Below are positions 1-11,822 of a stretch of 64,000 nucleotides of DNA, one piece after another. This stretch comes from Gordionus sp. m RMFG-2023. Taxonomy: Eukaryota > Nematomorpha > Gordioida > Chordodea > Parachordodidae. The stretch lies in assembly GCF_954871325.1 (NCBI RefSeq), contig NC_088775.1, forward strand, positions 59,435,561 to 59,499,560, written 5' to 3'. Made by a program: the position numbers and the translations under genes. The notes under the pieces were generated by a model. It was not told the DNA's origin. It searched no databases and worked only from the letters and a program-made list of their open reading frames with translations. How positions within the stretch are numbered: the first letter of the stretch is position 1; each line of letters opens with the position of its first letter.

Positions 1-1660
1 TAAATGTGAGAATTCAGATTTGCTCTGGTTAAGCGAAAGTCCAATGGCTGTGCCCATTTCTTTAATTATGTTGACTGCTTTGGCGATTTCACTACAGGGA
101 CCACTCAAGATTCCATCATCAATATACCAAGCGTGGAGCGATAGAGTACATGAAGAGTTTATTGATTTTATCATGTCATTGATTCCAAGACTAAAGAGAA
201 GGGATCCGAGAGGGTCACCCTGTTGGATACCCTCGACAGAAAGTATCTTTTCTTTGTTGAATTGTAAGATTGTTGGTGATTGGTAGCAAGAGAAAAGAAA
301 TTTGGTGTAAGCGGGGAAATGGAAGCAAGTTGAATGTAGGAACGTGTTGCGCGAAAGAATGTTGTAGGCGTTAGAGAAGTCAATTTTTACTAGGGATTCG
401 TTTTTTGGGTTATTTTCAAGGTGAATTCTTGTTAAGTGCACAGCAGCTTCACACCCACCAGGTATCCCTACACCAAGTTGGTAGGGGCTTAGAATGTGTG
501 CGGCATCGTGTTTGATTCTAGATGCGATTAATTTAGCGACCAATCCACGGTAAGTTGGACCAATGGCGATGGGCCGAATGTCCTTGTTTGGTTTTTGGAG
601 TGCGATGAGTCTGGCACCGAAGAGTAAGGGGGTAATAAAGCTGGGTACGTCTCCGTTTAGGATTTTGTTGACTAAGTTTGTGATTTTAGTGAGAATTGAA
701 ACCTGTGTACAGATCACAGGAGAGGTAATGTCCTGTAAAAAAATTGGTCTAATCCCATCTAGACCATGAGCCGAATCCCGATGAAAAGATAGGATTGCTT
801 TCCTTACTTCTTCCTGTGTGAAGTCTGCTGCACAATGGGAGTAGGGTTGGGGCAATATTGGCATAAATGTTGTTGTGGGATGCTTTGATCGAAGCTTAAT
901 TAAGGTATCTAAATTGGATTCCGCCAGAGTGTCATTGGTTGAAATGAGTTTAAGAGCCCCTTTGATATTAAGACTGTCAATTTTCTTCGAAATCAATGAG
1001 GCTTTTTGTTGAAGTGGGGTTATTTTTTTTTGTTTTTGGGATGTCTGGTGATTTGGGACTCATGAAGATGAGGGTTGATGTTTAAACAGGCATCTTTTAT
1101 TTGTTTAGTTAAGGATTTTTGGAGTGATATGTCAGGTATTTTGAAAGTATTGTACCCGAAGTTTAGAAATTTTAACCATTCTTCTTCATTGTTAAAATTT
1201 TGCAAAAGAGAAGATATGCAGTTGCTGAGAGATTTAGCTACTTGTATTCTCGCTCCTTTGGGTATTCTCGTTATGATACTTGGTTTTGTGGAGTTAAGAA
1301 AAATATCTGAGAATGAGGCACCAATTACTTGGTTTAGGGGGAGATCTATGAGAGGGAGGGGAAGCGAGTAAGTGATCTGGGAAAGAGGCGTGTGTTTTGA
1401 ATGCGGACACCTGTTAGAGATTGGTCCATGAACAAAAAATTCTCCATCATTTGTTAAATGTATTGGTTTCAGGCAGGAAGGGTAGATTTTGCGTTCATGG
1501 GGGATGGCCATAGGTATAAAAAAAATGCTGCCAATAATAAAGCAAAAGCGCCTGTGAGAGGTCTGTTGATTGATGAGCAAAAATAGCAAAGGAATGATGA
1601 ATATGTATGTCAGAAAAATCGAGCAACGAGCGAGAAAGATGCTCGAGAGGTTTCAAATAA
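1..1660 (-). mobile_element. Non-LTR retrotransposon (LINE) ORF2, partial, runs off left edge
   Basis: Reverse transcriptase of a non-LTR retrotransposon, read right to left. The upstream part (1589-1020) has a Cys/His patch followed by WLKFLNFGYNTFKIP-type sequence. Downstream, a continuous frame from about 1020 to 1 carries the RT palm: GLDGIRP (about 755-735), KPNKDIRPIAIGPTYRGL (about 594-541), QLGVGIPGGCEAAVH, VKIDFSNAYN (first catalytic Asp, about 390-361), GIQQGDPLGSLLFS, and AWYIDDG (about 132-112) where FADD or YADD is usual. The two parts lie in different frames, and the shift falls at the T/A homopolymer at 1022-1030, so this copy is probably dead unless that slip is a sequencing error. 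The thumb and 3' end lie outside the window. The 5' end fades into A+T-rich DNA near 1640-1680. The clade is not certain; the DDG active site and the GxPGGCEAAVH block set it apart from the two RTE-like LINEs elsewhere in the window. Confidence 0.85.
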
Positions 1661-2144
1661 AAAAAGGATTAATTATTAAAATAATATATTTAGAAAAACA
1701 ATTAATTTTTTTTTTCGATTTATTTTATTTATATTTAAAAAGAAATGATATAATTAAATATTTTTTATTTTATATTATATTATGAAAATAATGATGAGTA
1801 TTTATTTGATATCTTTCTTTTAATAAAAAAATAGGCTCAATGTAAGTTAAGTAATATCATTTTTGTTACAATTAATTAGTGATTTTCACGCCCAAATTTT
1901 AAGCAAAATTTGATTTGATTTGAATTTTAAATGATTTTTTCTTTTTTTTTAATTAACTTTTTTTATTAATTCATTTGTAAATTTTATTATAAATAAACAA
2001 TTTTTAAGTTGAAATCTTTTATTTATAGGTTTATTTTTATCATTTTTGTAAAATTATCTATTTTTTTAGTATATAAGAACTGAACTAGTTTAAATAATTT
2101 ATTTTTAAATATTTATATTAAACTTTTATAAGTTATTTTACATG
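1661..2144. other. A+T-rich spacer, no gene seen
   Basis: Low-complexity A+T-rich DNA upstream of the LINE and ahead of the satellite. The last part (from about 2100) already has satellite-like words. No coding frame or RNA gene is visible. Confidence 0.6.
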
Positions 2145-3790
2145 ATCGTCTTTGTGATAATTGTCATGTTATTTTTTAACATTTATGAAATCTTTGACAG
2201 AAAATGATAAAATATAATTTATATTATAAAGATGTTAAATTATAAATTCAATTCAATAGTGATGTTCCTTTCTAAAAATGGCAATTATCATGATCTGTAT
2301 TTTTAAACATAGTTTATTTTTGACGCTAATGGGTAAAAATATAAATTGTAAATATGTTAAATTAAAATTTCAGTGAAGATGTACCCTAGATAAGTGACAA
2401 TTGTCATAATCGTTATTTCTAAAGTTTTTTGAAATTTTTTGACGCATATAGGTAAAAATATAGATTGTAAATACGTTTAAGTAAAAATTCAGTGAAGTTG
2501 TACCATAGATATGTGACAATTGTCATAATCGTTATTTTTAAAGTTTATAAAAAATTTTTGACGGAAATAGGTAAAAAATATATAGTGTAAATATGTTAAA
2601 TTAAAATTTCAGTGATAGATAAGTGACAATTGTCAAAATCGTTATTTCTACAGTTTTTTGAAATTTTTTGACGTACATAGATAAAAATATAGATTGTAAA
2701 TACGTTTAATTAAAAATTCTGTGAAGATGTAAAATAGATATGTGACAATTGTCATAATCGTTATTTTTAAAGTTTTTTGAAATTTTTTGACGCAATAGAT
2801 ATGTGACAATTGTCATAATCGTTATTTTTAAAGTTTTTTGAATTTTTTTGACAGAAATAGGTAAAACTATATAGTGTAAATATGTTAAATTTAAATTTCA
2901 GTGAAGATGTACTCTAGATAAGTGACAATTGTTATAATCGTATTTTTAAAGTTTTTTGAATTTTTTTGACGGAAATAGGTGAAACTATATAGTGTAAATA
3001 TGTTAAATTTAAATTTCAGTGAAGATGTACCCTTGATAAGTGACAATTGTCATAATCGTTATTTCTAAAGTTTTTTGAATTTTATTGACGCAAATAGGTA
3101 AAAATATAGATTGTAAATGTGTTAAATTAAAATTTCAGTGATAGATAAGTGACAATTGTCAAAATCGTTATTTCCACAGTTTTTTTGACGCACATAGGTA
3201 AAATTATATATTGTAAATAAGTTTTATTAAAAATTCTGTGAAGATGTAAAATAGATATGTGACAATTGTAATAATAGTTATTTCTAAATTTTTTTGAATT
3301 TTTTTGCAGCACTTATGCAAAAATATAGATTATAAATACATTTAATTAAAAATTCAGTGAAGATGTACCATAGATAAGTGACAATTGTCATAATCATTAT
3401 TTATAAAAATTTGGAAATTTTTTGACGCACATAGGTATTGTAAATACGTTTAATTAAAAATTGAGTGAAGATGTAAAGTAGATATGGACAATTGTCTTGA
3501 TCGTTATTTTTAAAGTTTTATGAATTTTTTTGACGCAAATAGATAAAAATATAGATTGTAAATATGTTAAATTAAAATTTCAGTGAAGATGTGTCCTAGA
3601 TAAGTGACAAGTGTCATAATCAATATTTTTAAAGTTCCTTAAAATTTTTTGAAGCAAATAAACTAATTTAAAATTTCGGTTAATATGTACCTTAGATAAT
3701 CAATTGTCATAATCGTTATTTTTATAGTTTCTTTAAAGTAAATAGGTAAAATATATACTGTGATATGTTAAATTAAAATATCAGTGGAAA
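2145..3790. repeat. Satellite array, unit about 118 bp, about 15 copies
   Basis: A tandem array whose best unit reads: GTGACAATTGTCATAATCG, a T-rich stretch with AAAGTTTTTTGAA, TTTTTTGACGCAAATAGG, then TAAAAATATAGATTGTAAAT, a run like TTAAATTAAAATTTCAGTG and AAGATGTACC(C/A)TAGATA. The anchor word ACAATTGTC or a close variant recurs near 2157, 2280, 2397, 2514, 2624, 2741, 2802, 2921, 3040, 3150, 3262, 3378, 3487, 3604 and 3702. Most intervals are 100-120 bp and one is a half-unit (2741 to 2802). The anchor sits in a perfect 12-bp palindrome, TGACAATTGTCA, in many units. Edge units are more diverged, as expected for an array homogenised from its middle. The small frames inside it are not genes. 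Confidence 0.9.
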
Positions 3791-4654
3791 TTACCAGTCA
3801 TCATATAAATTTTATTTTAAGATTTCGAATTCTATAAACATGATTTATCCCTCAAAACAGGGGCAAATTGGCATTTTATTACCCTGTCATAGGGAAAGAA
3901 AGAAATAATCCTAATATAGAAATTATTTTTTTGTCTATTTTCATCAGACAATCTTGTAAATTGCGGCTAAACACTTCCTCTATATTAAAATTAATATGTG
4001 CCATAAATTAAATCTCCTACACTCATATACAACCTAGATTATTTTCTGCTAATACAAAATTTTTTATATTTATTTCTTCATAAACGTTTTAAATATGATA
4101 TATTATATTTACTAACCACTAACGAATAAAATCTTATTAAATTATTAATTTTGCAAATATCTTATTAAATTTTATACTTAAAATTTTTGGTTTGCTGTCA
4201 ATATAAAATTTCATATTTTCATCATCATGAGGCCATGTATACTCTAATAGAAGACAAAAGAACTATTAAAATTAAAAAAAAACTTAAAACAAAAATAGCC
4301 AATTGCATAAAAGAATAATATAATTTGATGAAAATATAGAAGACAGCCATGGTTAATCAGTTTATTGTTATATTTATTTATTCTTTACCATATATCAATA
4401 ATGAATACATGCGATGATAAATAAATTTTATAATTGATAGATATACTTAAATATATTTTCTTGATATATAATACATTATTAATATTTTACTATGAATAAT
4501 AAAATATTTTTAAAAAAGTTATAAATTTGCAACTTAGACATTTTAATAAATTATAGAAATAATAGATATATCCACTCCCCACATGTCATTAATTACTTTC
4601 CAGGCATAGATATAGACACTTTCTGAAATCCAACACTATAGGCGGCTGAGATGA
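3791..4654. other. A+T-rich spacer, no gene seen
   Basis: No coding frame with recognisable similarity and no clear repeat. Composition becomes suddenly G+C-rich at about 4640, where the hAT terminus begins. Confidence 0.55.
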
Positions 4655-4770
4655 TTAGACCTGTGCGCCGCCGGCAATTTTATTCACGCCGGAACAGCCG
4701 CCGATTGAGATCAGCGGCATGAGTCGGCTAGCCGCCGATTTTTCTTATGGCAGCGGCGCGGCGTGTATAA
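4655..4770 (+). repeat. hAT copy A left terminal inverted repeat and G+C-rich subterminal region
   Basis: Starts with TAGACCTGTGCGCCG and continues with several GCCGCCG and GGCGGC words in both orientations. Such clustered short motifs are typical of hAT subterminal transposase-binding regions; binding itself is inferred. Confidence 0.65.
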
Positions 4771-4939
4771 TATTTAGAATGTTGTTTAATTATATTTATA
4801 TATTAAATTATTATTATTCAAATTTGAATATTAACATTTAAAACATGAATTGTATTCTATTGCTTTATATAATAGAATAGTGTATATCATTTACATTCAT
4901 TCATACACCATATGCATTTCGGCTATATTAATTATTTTT

Positions 4940-7900
4940 ATGGATTTGCGCGTTTTAAACCACCCTATATACAATTATGAAATAACAACTCTCTCTACTA
5001 GTCAAAAATCAAGTTATGTGTGGAAGTACTTTGGAAATCTTATTTTGAAGAATGAGAATAAGAAAAGCACGATAATGCCTGATTATATTTATTGTGAACC
5101 TTGTTTAAAATTGGGGAAAAAAGACGAGGAAGATTCGGATAAAAATAATCCATTTTCACAGTAATTTATTTTAATTTTAGACTTATATTTATATATAATT
5201 TATATTTTAGTTATGATATCAAATGTTATAGCAAAAATATAAGTACGAGTAACCTTTCTTATCACTTAATTAATGTGCATAAAATATCAGAAAAAAACTA
5301 ATAATAAATCCATTCAAACTCTAAAAATGTTTCTAATGCCAATGCCAACATGTAGCAAGAATATAAAAGATAAAAAATGATTAATGTTTATTAATATTCA
5401 TTTTAAATTTTTAACTGGTTTGTTAAATTAATTTTATTAAGCTCTATTTGTTCAAAACAACTAAATTTTTTAGTTTGTTTTGTCAGCTCTTATTTTGAGA
5501 ACTTTTTAATGTACAAACTTAATATATAATTTATTAAAATAATTATGTAAAACTTTAAAACAACTAAATTTTTAGTTTGTTTATTGTCAGCTCTATTTTG
5601 AGATCCAATGCATAAACTTATGTATAATTTAAATTAATAAAATAATTATGTAAAACTTAAAAACAACTAAATTTTTAGTTTGTTTATTGTCAGCTCTATT
5701 TTGAGATCTTTTTAATGTATAATCTTAATATATAATCTTAATATATAATTTATTAAAATAATTATGTAAAACTTTAAAACAACTAAATTTTTAGTTTGTT
5801 TATTGTCAGCTCTATTTTGAGATCCTTTTAATGCATAATTTAAATTTATTAAAATAATTATGTAAAACTTTAAAACAACTAAATTTTTAGTTTGTTTATT
5901 GTCAGCTCTACTTTGAGATCCTTTTAATGTATAAACATAATGTATAATTTAAATTTATTAAAATAATTATGTAAAACTTTAAAACAACTAAATTTTTAGT
6001 TTGTTTATTGTAAGCTCTATTTTGAGACTTTTTAATGTACAAACTTAATATATAATTTATTAAAATAATTATGTAAAACTTTAAAACAACTAAATTTTTA
6101 GTTTGTTTATTGTCAGCTCTATTTTGAGATCCAATGCATAAACTTATGTATAATTTAAATTAATAAAATAATTATGTAAAACTTTAAAACAACTAAATTT
6201 TTAGTTTGTTTATTGTCAGCTCTATTTTGAGATCTTTTTAATGTATAAACTTAATATATAATTTATTAAAATAATTATGTAAAACTTTAAAACAACTAAA
6301 TCAAATTTTTTATTTGTTTCTCTTTTTTAAATATCTTTTTTCTAGGGCGAAATTATGTTTTGATGTGCTGCTTAGATTTATTGCCATTTGATTCTATAAG
6401 CAATAATGGGATGACAGATTTTCTAAAGGTTTAAAATTTAAATAAAATTATTATTAAAAAATAAATTGCCTAAAAAAATAGAAATATAAGATAATTGATT
6501 CCTCATCAGAATTGCCTAATAGGACAACTATTAGTCGGGGAGCACTTGATGATGTTTATTGTTCTATAAAGGCACATGTTTTAAACCTGATTGATGCTGG
6601 TCCAAAATTCTGTTCCATTACTTTTGATTTATGGACCGATCATTTCAAGCGGCGAAATTATATTACATTTAGTCTTCATCATTTAGATGAAAATTTTGAT
6701 TTAAAATATTTTACCCTGGCAACCCGAAATGTGACTCAAAAGCATACTGGGGAAACCATATTATCGGAGATTGATGGTATCGAAGAGGAGTTTCATTTAA
6801 AAGCCAAAATAATACAAATGGTAACTGATGCAGGGGCAAATGTCAAAAGAAGCGTCAGATTGGGGGATTATGAGCATCATTTATGCTTAGGCCATGGACT
6901 ACATAATTTGGTTACAGTTGATGGCATGAAAAAACTTGCCAGAATTGATAATCTCCTTAAAAAAATTAGAAATTATTTCAGCCCTCAGATATCGAGTAGC
7001 TGATTTGGAATGTGAAATTGAAGATGAGCATCGTAAATGTCTCCAGTCAATTTATGAGACAGGTCATATCTTGGATATTGATGATTCTGATCCATACCTT
7101 GATGATCATTTTGATAACGAAGCGAATAATAGAAATGTCATTACACCAACCAATCTTTATAATACAAAAACGTTAAAATTAAATTGCCCTACCCGCTGGC
7201 ACAGCATATTAATTATGCTAGAAAGTGTTCGTAGCGTGAACAAAAATCCTATTAATAATGTTTTGAATAAAATAGGAAACCAATGTTTAAAACTTTTTAA
7301 TAATGAATGGGATATGACTGACGAGCTTTATGCCGTATTAATTCCATTCCTAGAGTCGGTGGAATATTTTTACTCCCAAAAGGGATCGACTATAAATCTA
7401 GGGTTATTATTTCGCAGTGAAATAGAAACCCACATACAGATCAATATATCTGATTCCTCAGATATTATTTGTTTAAAAGAAAATATGCAAAAAACGCTTG
7501 ACCATAGGTTTCCCATTACTGAACTTCAAGTTATTTTATATTTTTATTAATAAAATTATATTTTGAACATTAGATATTAGCGACTCTCCTTAATCCCAGA
7601 TTTCAAAATCTAAAAATTGTGTCAGAATATTTAAATTCAAATTCTACTACATCATTGCAATTTTTAACAAGACATTTAAAACTTTTAGAAAATGATAAAA
7701 ATGCACAAAGTGAAATCCAAGTTGAAGATAATGGGGAGACTTCCAGTTCTTATATCGCCAAAATAGCTCGTAAACATTCCATTCCAGGTAGTGATTATAA
7801 CAATATAAGTAATTTAGAACAAGAATGCCATATTTTGCTAAGCCAAAATAATATCCCAGAAGAGGATGCATTAACCTTTTGGAAGAAAAAGCAACTGGAA

Positions 7901-8086
7901 CTTCCTAGACTTGCTAATTTAGCTAGGAAGGTTCTTTGTATATCTGCAACCAGTACACCCAGCGAAAGAATTTTTTCCATTGCTGGATTAATACTCAATG
8001 CAAAAAGGACTTCTTTATGTCCCACCAATCTTGATAAAATTCTATTTATTCATGATAATTATAATTTAGCTAAATCTGAATTCTGA
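4940..8086 (+). pseudogene. hAT transposase, copy A (BED zinc finger, RNase H-like core, C-terminal dimerisation domain)
   Basis: Four exons. Exon 1 (4940-5160, ATG at 4940) and the start of exon 2 (from 5211) encode a BED finger: VWKYF, YCEPCL (C-x2-C), then STSNLSYHLINVH (H-x4-H). Exon 2 ends at 6428 with GMTDFLK. Exon 3 (6482-7529) carries the hAT catalytic core, FDLWTD (first Asp) and QMVTDAGAN (second Asp), then LCLGHGLHNLV and CPTRWHSIL. Exon 4 (7574-8086) holds the dimerisation domain with ATSTPSERIFSIAG and ends at TGA. Introns are 5161-5210, 6429-6481 and 7530-7573, all GT-AG and matching the positions in copy B. Breaks: a shift near 5295, TGA at 5381, a minisatellite of about 950 bp at 5384-6341 inside exon 2, and a shift near 6955 after LLKKIR. 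It cannot make a full transposase. Confidence 0.85.
5384..6341. repeat. Minisatellite, about 105-bp unit, about 9 copies, inside hAT copy A exon 2
   Basis: The unit contains AAAACAACTAAATTTTTAGT, TTGTTTATTGTCAGCTCTAT, TTTGAGATCC, then ATGTATAAACTTAATATATA and AAAATAATTATGTAAAACTT. The CAACTAAATTTTT anchor recurs near 5457, 5562, 5663, 5779, 5876, 5987, 6086, 6189 and 6292. It interrupts the transposase between the codons matching KKW and LARNYV of copy B: coding similarity stops at 5383 and resumes at about 6342 (CTAGGGCGAAATTATG). Copy B has no array here, so it was gained in copy A. Confidence 0.85.
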
Positions 8087-8384
8087 TTTATTATATTTCT
8101 TACTTAATATTTTATTTGCATTCCAAATATATATTTGTTATAATAAAAATCAATAGAATATTACTAATATGTGTTGTTTATGTGACTCTGATCTGAGTGA
8201 AAATGCAATTCCTTTGTCTATTTCTGAGAATGAGAAAATACATGAATTTAAATTGAAGTGAGACAGGAAATAATTTAAGAAATAAACTATGTTAACAATG
8301 TGTTAGAAAAGAGCGCCAAATAAAAAAATGTAATACATTGATTTATAAATTAAATTTATTAAAAAATTTTTTTAAAATAAATAT

Positions 8385-8475
8385 CGGCGAAATCGGCGCG
8401 CCGCCGAACGCCGATAAAAAATTTTAAAAAAACCGCCGCCGTCAATTGAGACATCGGCGCACAGATCTAACTACA
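8385..8475 (+). repeat. hAT copy A right terminal inverted repeat
   Basis: G+C-rich block with ATCGGCG and GCCGCCG words, ending ATCGGCGCACAGATCTA. Read on the minus strand, its edge matches the left end for 14 of 15 bases. Confidence 0.65.
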
Positions 8476-8534
8476 CTACACATATCTTGGCATATTTTTT
8501 TTAATCTTTATTTATGAGAAAACTCATTATACAT

Positions 8535-10947
8535 CCAAAAAAGATTTTGCAATTTTATAATTGTCATGTATAAAAATTATTTTATTTAAATTTTCCGGGC
8601 ATAATGATGACCTCCTCGAATTCAACGTCAATCCAGCGGTAGAGAAAACTCTTTCACTGGGTGTACTAGTCGCCGGAATACATAAAATTTTTTTCGCCAG
8701 CCTGGAAAGATTGGGAAGTTCACTCTTCTTTTATCTCCAAAAATTTAAAACACCCATTTCTTGTGAATGTCGTTTTCCAAGTAGAATGTGGCATTCTTGT
8801 TCTAAGTTACCTAATGTGGAATCATAATTGTAATTGTGGAATGTTTATTTGCCAGTTTTGTTAAATAACTTGAATCTGATAATACATCTTGATCCTCAGT
8901 CGCTATATTTACTACCTTAATATCATCATTCTCTATAAGTTTAAGATGTTTTATTATAAATTCTGAAGTTGTGCAATTTTGCTCTTCTATATACTTTGAC
9001 ACAATTGTCAATTTTTGAAATCTTGGATCTAAAAGAGAAGCCAATACCTAGATAATTTTTTAAATAAAAAATAGATTAAATAAATGAATATACATGTATA
9101 TTATTACTTGCAGATCACAAACCGGAAATCGTAACGCAAGTTTTTTTAGCATATTTTCCTTAAGTGAAATTATTTCAGAACTATCACTATCATTTACTAT
9201 TAAATGTGTTTCAATTTCACTTCTAAAAAGTAACGCCAAGTTTAACGTAGGCCCTTTTTGTGCTGAAAGAAATTCTACAGTTTCTTTAAATTTTGATAGA
9301 AATGCCAATAGTTCTTCTACCAGATCAGATTCATAGGTTGATAATTTTAGAAAGTGTTTCCCAATTCTTTTTAAAACATTATTTATTAAATTCTTATTTA
9401 ATCCCGATATGCTTTCTAGCATAATTAATATACTATGCCAAAGTGTTGGGACATTTAATTTTAAAATTTTCATATGCGTGGAATTATTATTATTATCATT
9501 GGAATTTCCAATTTGAAAACGGGCATCTGGGTATGGATCAGTGCTATCAAGATCTAACATGTCTGATGTTAAATCTATTGTACTTAGGCAATTTCTTTGA
9601 TCTGCCTCGAATTCAAATTCAACCTCTGCAGTTTTATATCTTAGAGCAGTAATAATTTCTCTAATTCTTATGATGAGATTTTCAACAAAGGGTACCTTTT
9701 TAATACCATCTACTGCAACAAGATTGTGTAAACCATGACCCAAACATAAGTGGTGTTCATGTTCACCTAATTAAACACCCTTTCTAACATTAGGCCCAGC
9801 ATCTGTAACCATTTGTATTTTTTTCTTTTTTAAATTAAATTCCTCTTCTATTTTCTCAATCTCAGTTAGAGTAGTCTCACCTGTGTGTTTTTGGGTTATA
9901 TAATGAGTTGCTAAGGTAAAGTAAATCATTTCAAAATTATCATTTATTAAATGAAGTGTAAATGTATATAGTTTCTTCTTCTATATTGATCTGTCCACAT
10001 ATCGAATGTAATTGAGCAAAATTTTGGCCCTGAGTTAATTTTTTCTTGTACATATGCTTTCATTGATAGGTAAACATCATTAAGAGCAGTACGGCTTAGT
10101 GTTGTCCTGTCTGGCAAATCAGAATCATAGTTGATAAGATATTTCTAAAAATAAGTATTTTGAAATTTATAACAGAAAATCATTATATCTTTAATTTATA
10201 TCAAACAATAAATTAGTTATTAGGACAAATTTAATATTATTTAAATCATTCATGTCTATGTGTAAATCATATTATTAGCATGGCTATGAAATTCAACTAT
10301 TGTAAACCTTCCTCTTCAGCTAATGCTATTTCAATAGAAAAAAAACAACATAAAGGTAGATCTATTATGAATAATTATCAATATTTTTATAAATTTGATA
10401 CCTTCAAAAAATCTTTCATTCCTATATTATCAATTGATTGAAAAGGTAATAAGTCAGCACAACATAATAACACATAGTTTCTTGCTAAAAGCCATTTTTT
10501 AGAAGTTTTAGAATTTGTCTGGAATTTTGGTTTGGATATAAAATATTTTTTTAAATCTTGTGATTTTGATGAAGTATCTTCTTTAATATTATGATCAGAA
10601 GTCAAGTGTTTTAACAAATTTCCTGTGCTAATATTTTGAATTCTATAGCTAGATATATTTTACAAAACATATATTTTAATTTATTAAAGATTTTGGCTTA
10701 ATATGAGGGTATAATATTTTAAAATAATATACTGTGAAAATGGCTTATTTGAATCCTCATCGTCTACAATAGCCTTTTCCAAGCAAGAATTACAATAAAA
10801 TTTGTCCGAATTTATGGAAATTATTTTATTATCTCTTTTTAAATGTAAGAAACCAAAAAATTTCCAAACAAAAGATTTTTTATTTTTATTATTTACTGTT
10901 ATAATACTAAAATTATTTATAGAATTATTAAATGTTGATGCATCCAT
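8535..10947 (-). pseudogene. hAT transposase, copy B (same family as copy A)
   Basis: Read on the minus strand, this has the same four-exon plan as copy A: exon 1 10947-10733 (ATG, MDASTFNNSINNF), exon 2 10648-10402, exon 3 10144-9108, exon 4 from 9047. The BED finger shows FYCNSCL and, after the first intron, STGNLLKHLTSDH. The core shows FCSITFDMWTDQ (first Asp), QMVTDAGPN (second Asp) and LCLGHGLHNLVAV. The tail (about 8827-8535) carries LAKKILCIPATSTPSERVFS, the hAT dimerisation signature. It is broken: the frame shifts after NYIHLH (near 9975), there is a stop before LGEHEHHLCLG (near 9771), and another stop and shift near 8740-8830. Protein similarity to copy A is clear but far from complete, so the two are separate old insertions, not a recent duplication. 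Its G+C-rich left terminus is not visible, perhaps because copy A adjoins it. Confidence 0.82.
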
Positions 10948-10983
10948 TTTAAAAATATGTAAAATTATGGTAACTTTGAATGA

Positions 10984-11166
10984 TTGAATTTTATAATGAC
11001 ATCAATATAATTATAATTTTAATTGTAGAAGGATATGGTAGAGTGAATTTTATGATGACATCTATATAATTATAATTTTAAATTGTAGAAGGATATGGTG
11101 GAGTGAATTTTATAATAACATCAATATAATTATAATTTTAAAATTGTAGAAGAATATGGTGGAGCT
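10984..11166. repeat. Three tandem copies of a 60-bp unit
   Basis: Each unit reads GAATTTTATAATGACATC, AATATAATTATAATTTTAAA, TTGTAGAAGGATATGGTGGA with few differences. It lies just outside the 5' end of hAT copy B's coding region and may be part of that element's subterminal region. Confidence 0.85.
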
Positions 11167-11379
11167 ATTTAACATTCATAAAATAAATACAGAAAATTTA
11201 ATGAGATATATATTTATATACTTTTTATTCTTCTATATAATCTAGTGAATTTCCCTTTTATCAGATCATATTATATTGATTTTTAAATTTGGAATGCGTA
11301 AATATAAAGTAAGAAATGTAAATAAATTAAAAATTAAATATAGTTAAATTATAATTGCCGTTAATAAATATTATTTTGT

Positions 11380-11807
11380 CAAAATTAGTGGGGCATTAAA
11401 GAGATTATTTTGACCATAAATATTAATCCAGCGAAAAGTTTCTTTCGATAGGTTAGTAAGTATGCAAAGTACTTTCCTAGCTAAATCAGCAAGTCTAGGA
11501 AGCCCTAGTGGCTATTTTTCCAAAAGGTAAGTGCATCCATTTTGTTTTGGAATAGTGAGTTAGCCGAGTATTTAGAATTCCAGCCCTCTAGTGTTATAAT
11601 AATTGTTGCTTGGAAGGTAATTATTACGAACATATTTCGCTATATAAGAATAGGGTTGTAACAGTCAACTTTAATTTCACTCCTTGCCGTTCTATCCAGC
11701 TATAAGTCTAAATGATATAATAGAATTCAAATTTAAATACTCTAAAACAATTTTAAGATTTTGAAATCTCGGATCAAGTAGTGTCGCTAACATCTAGTAT
11801 TCATAAT
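11380..11807 (-). pseudogene. hAT transposase copy C, last exon (left part of a split copy)
   Basis: Read on the minus strand, a splice acceptor (ACTAG at about 11798-11794) is followed by LATLLDPRFQNLKIV, the same sequence that opens exon 4 of copies A and B. Further on, MDALTFWKN and LPRLADLARKVLCI match the start of the dimerisation domain, after which similarity becomes ragged. The rest of this copy lies at 15584-15850, on the other side of the LINE inserted in the third intron. It is broken by stops and shifts. Confidence 0.75.
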
Positions 11808-11822
11808 ATTTTAAATTAATTT
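11808..11822. repeat. Target-site duplication, left copy (LINE 2)
   Basis: ATTTTAAATTAATTT, 15 bp, identical to 15569-15583. It directly precedes the tandem-repeat tail of the LINE. Confidence 0.85.

Larger units (their letters stand above)
4655..8475 (+). mobile_element. hAT transposon copy A (BED-finger family), whole length but broken
   Basis: The boundaries are two G+C-rich blocks that stand out from the A+T-rich surroundings: 4655-4770 (repeated GCCGCCG words) and 8385-8475. Their outer edges are inverted copies: TAGACCTGTGCGCCG on the left, and TAGATCTGTGCGCCG when the right edge is read on the minus strand. Between them lies a four-exon hAT transposase remnant. I cannot see a matching 8-bp target duplication, so the insertion is old or the exact ends are off by a few bases. 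The related copy B lies immediately to the right on the opposite strand. Confidence 0.8.

Noticed and set aside
20-286. Plus-strand 88-codon frame at the left edge
   Set aside because: It is the shadow of the minus-strand LINE reverse transcriptase, which carries all the conserved motifs.
3127-3312. Minus-strand 61-codon frame in the satellite
   Set aside because: Lies wholly inside the tandem array and follows its periodicity.
2145-3790. CRISPR-like array (regular repeats)
   Set aside because: Units are contiguous and diverged with no unique spacers, in a eukaryotic context; it is a satellite.
4655-8475. 8-bp target duplication around hAT copy A
   Set aside because: No matching octamer could be found next to the inferred ends, so none is claimed.
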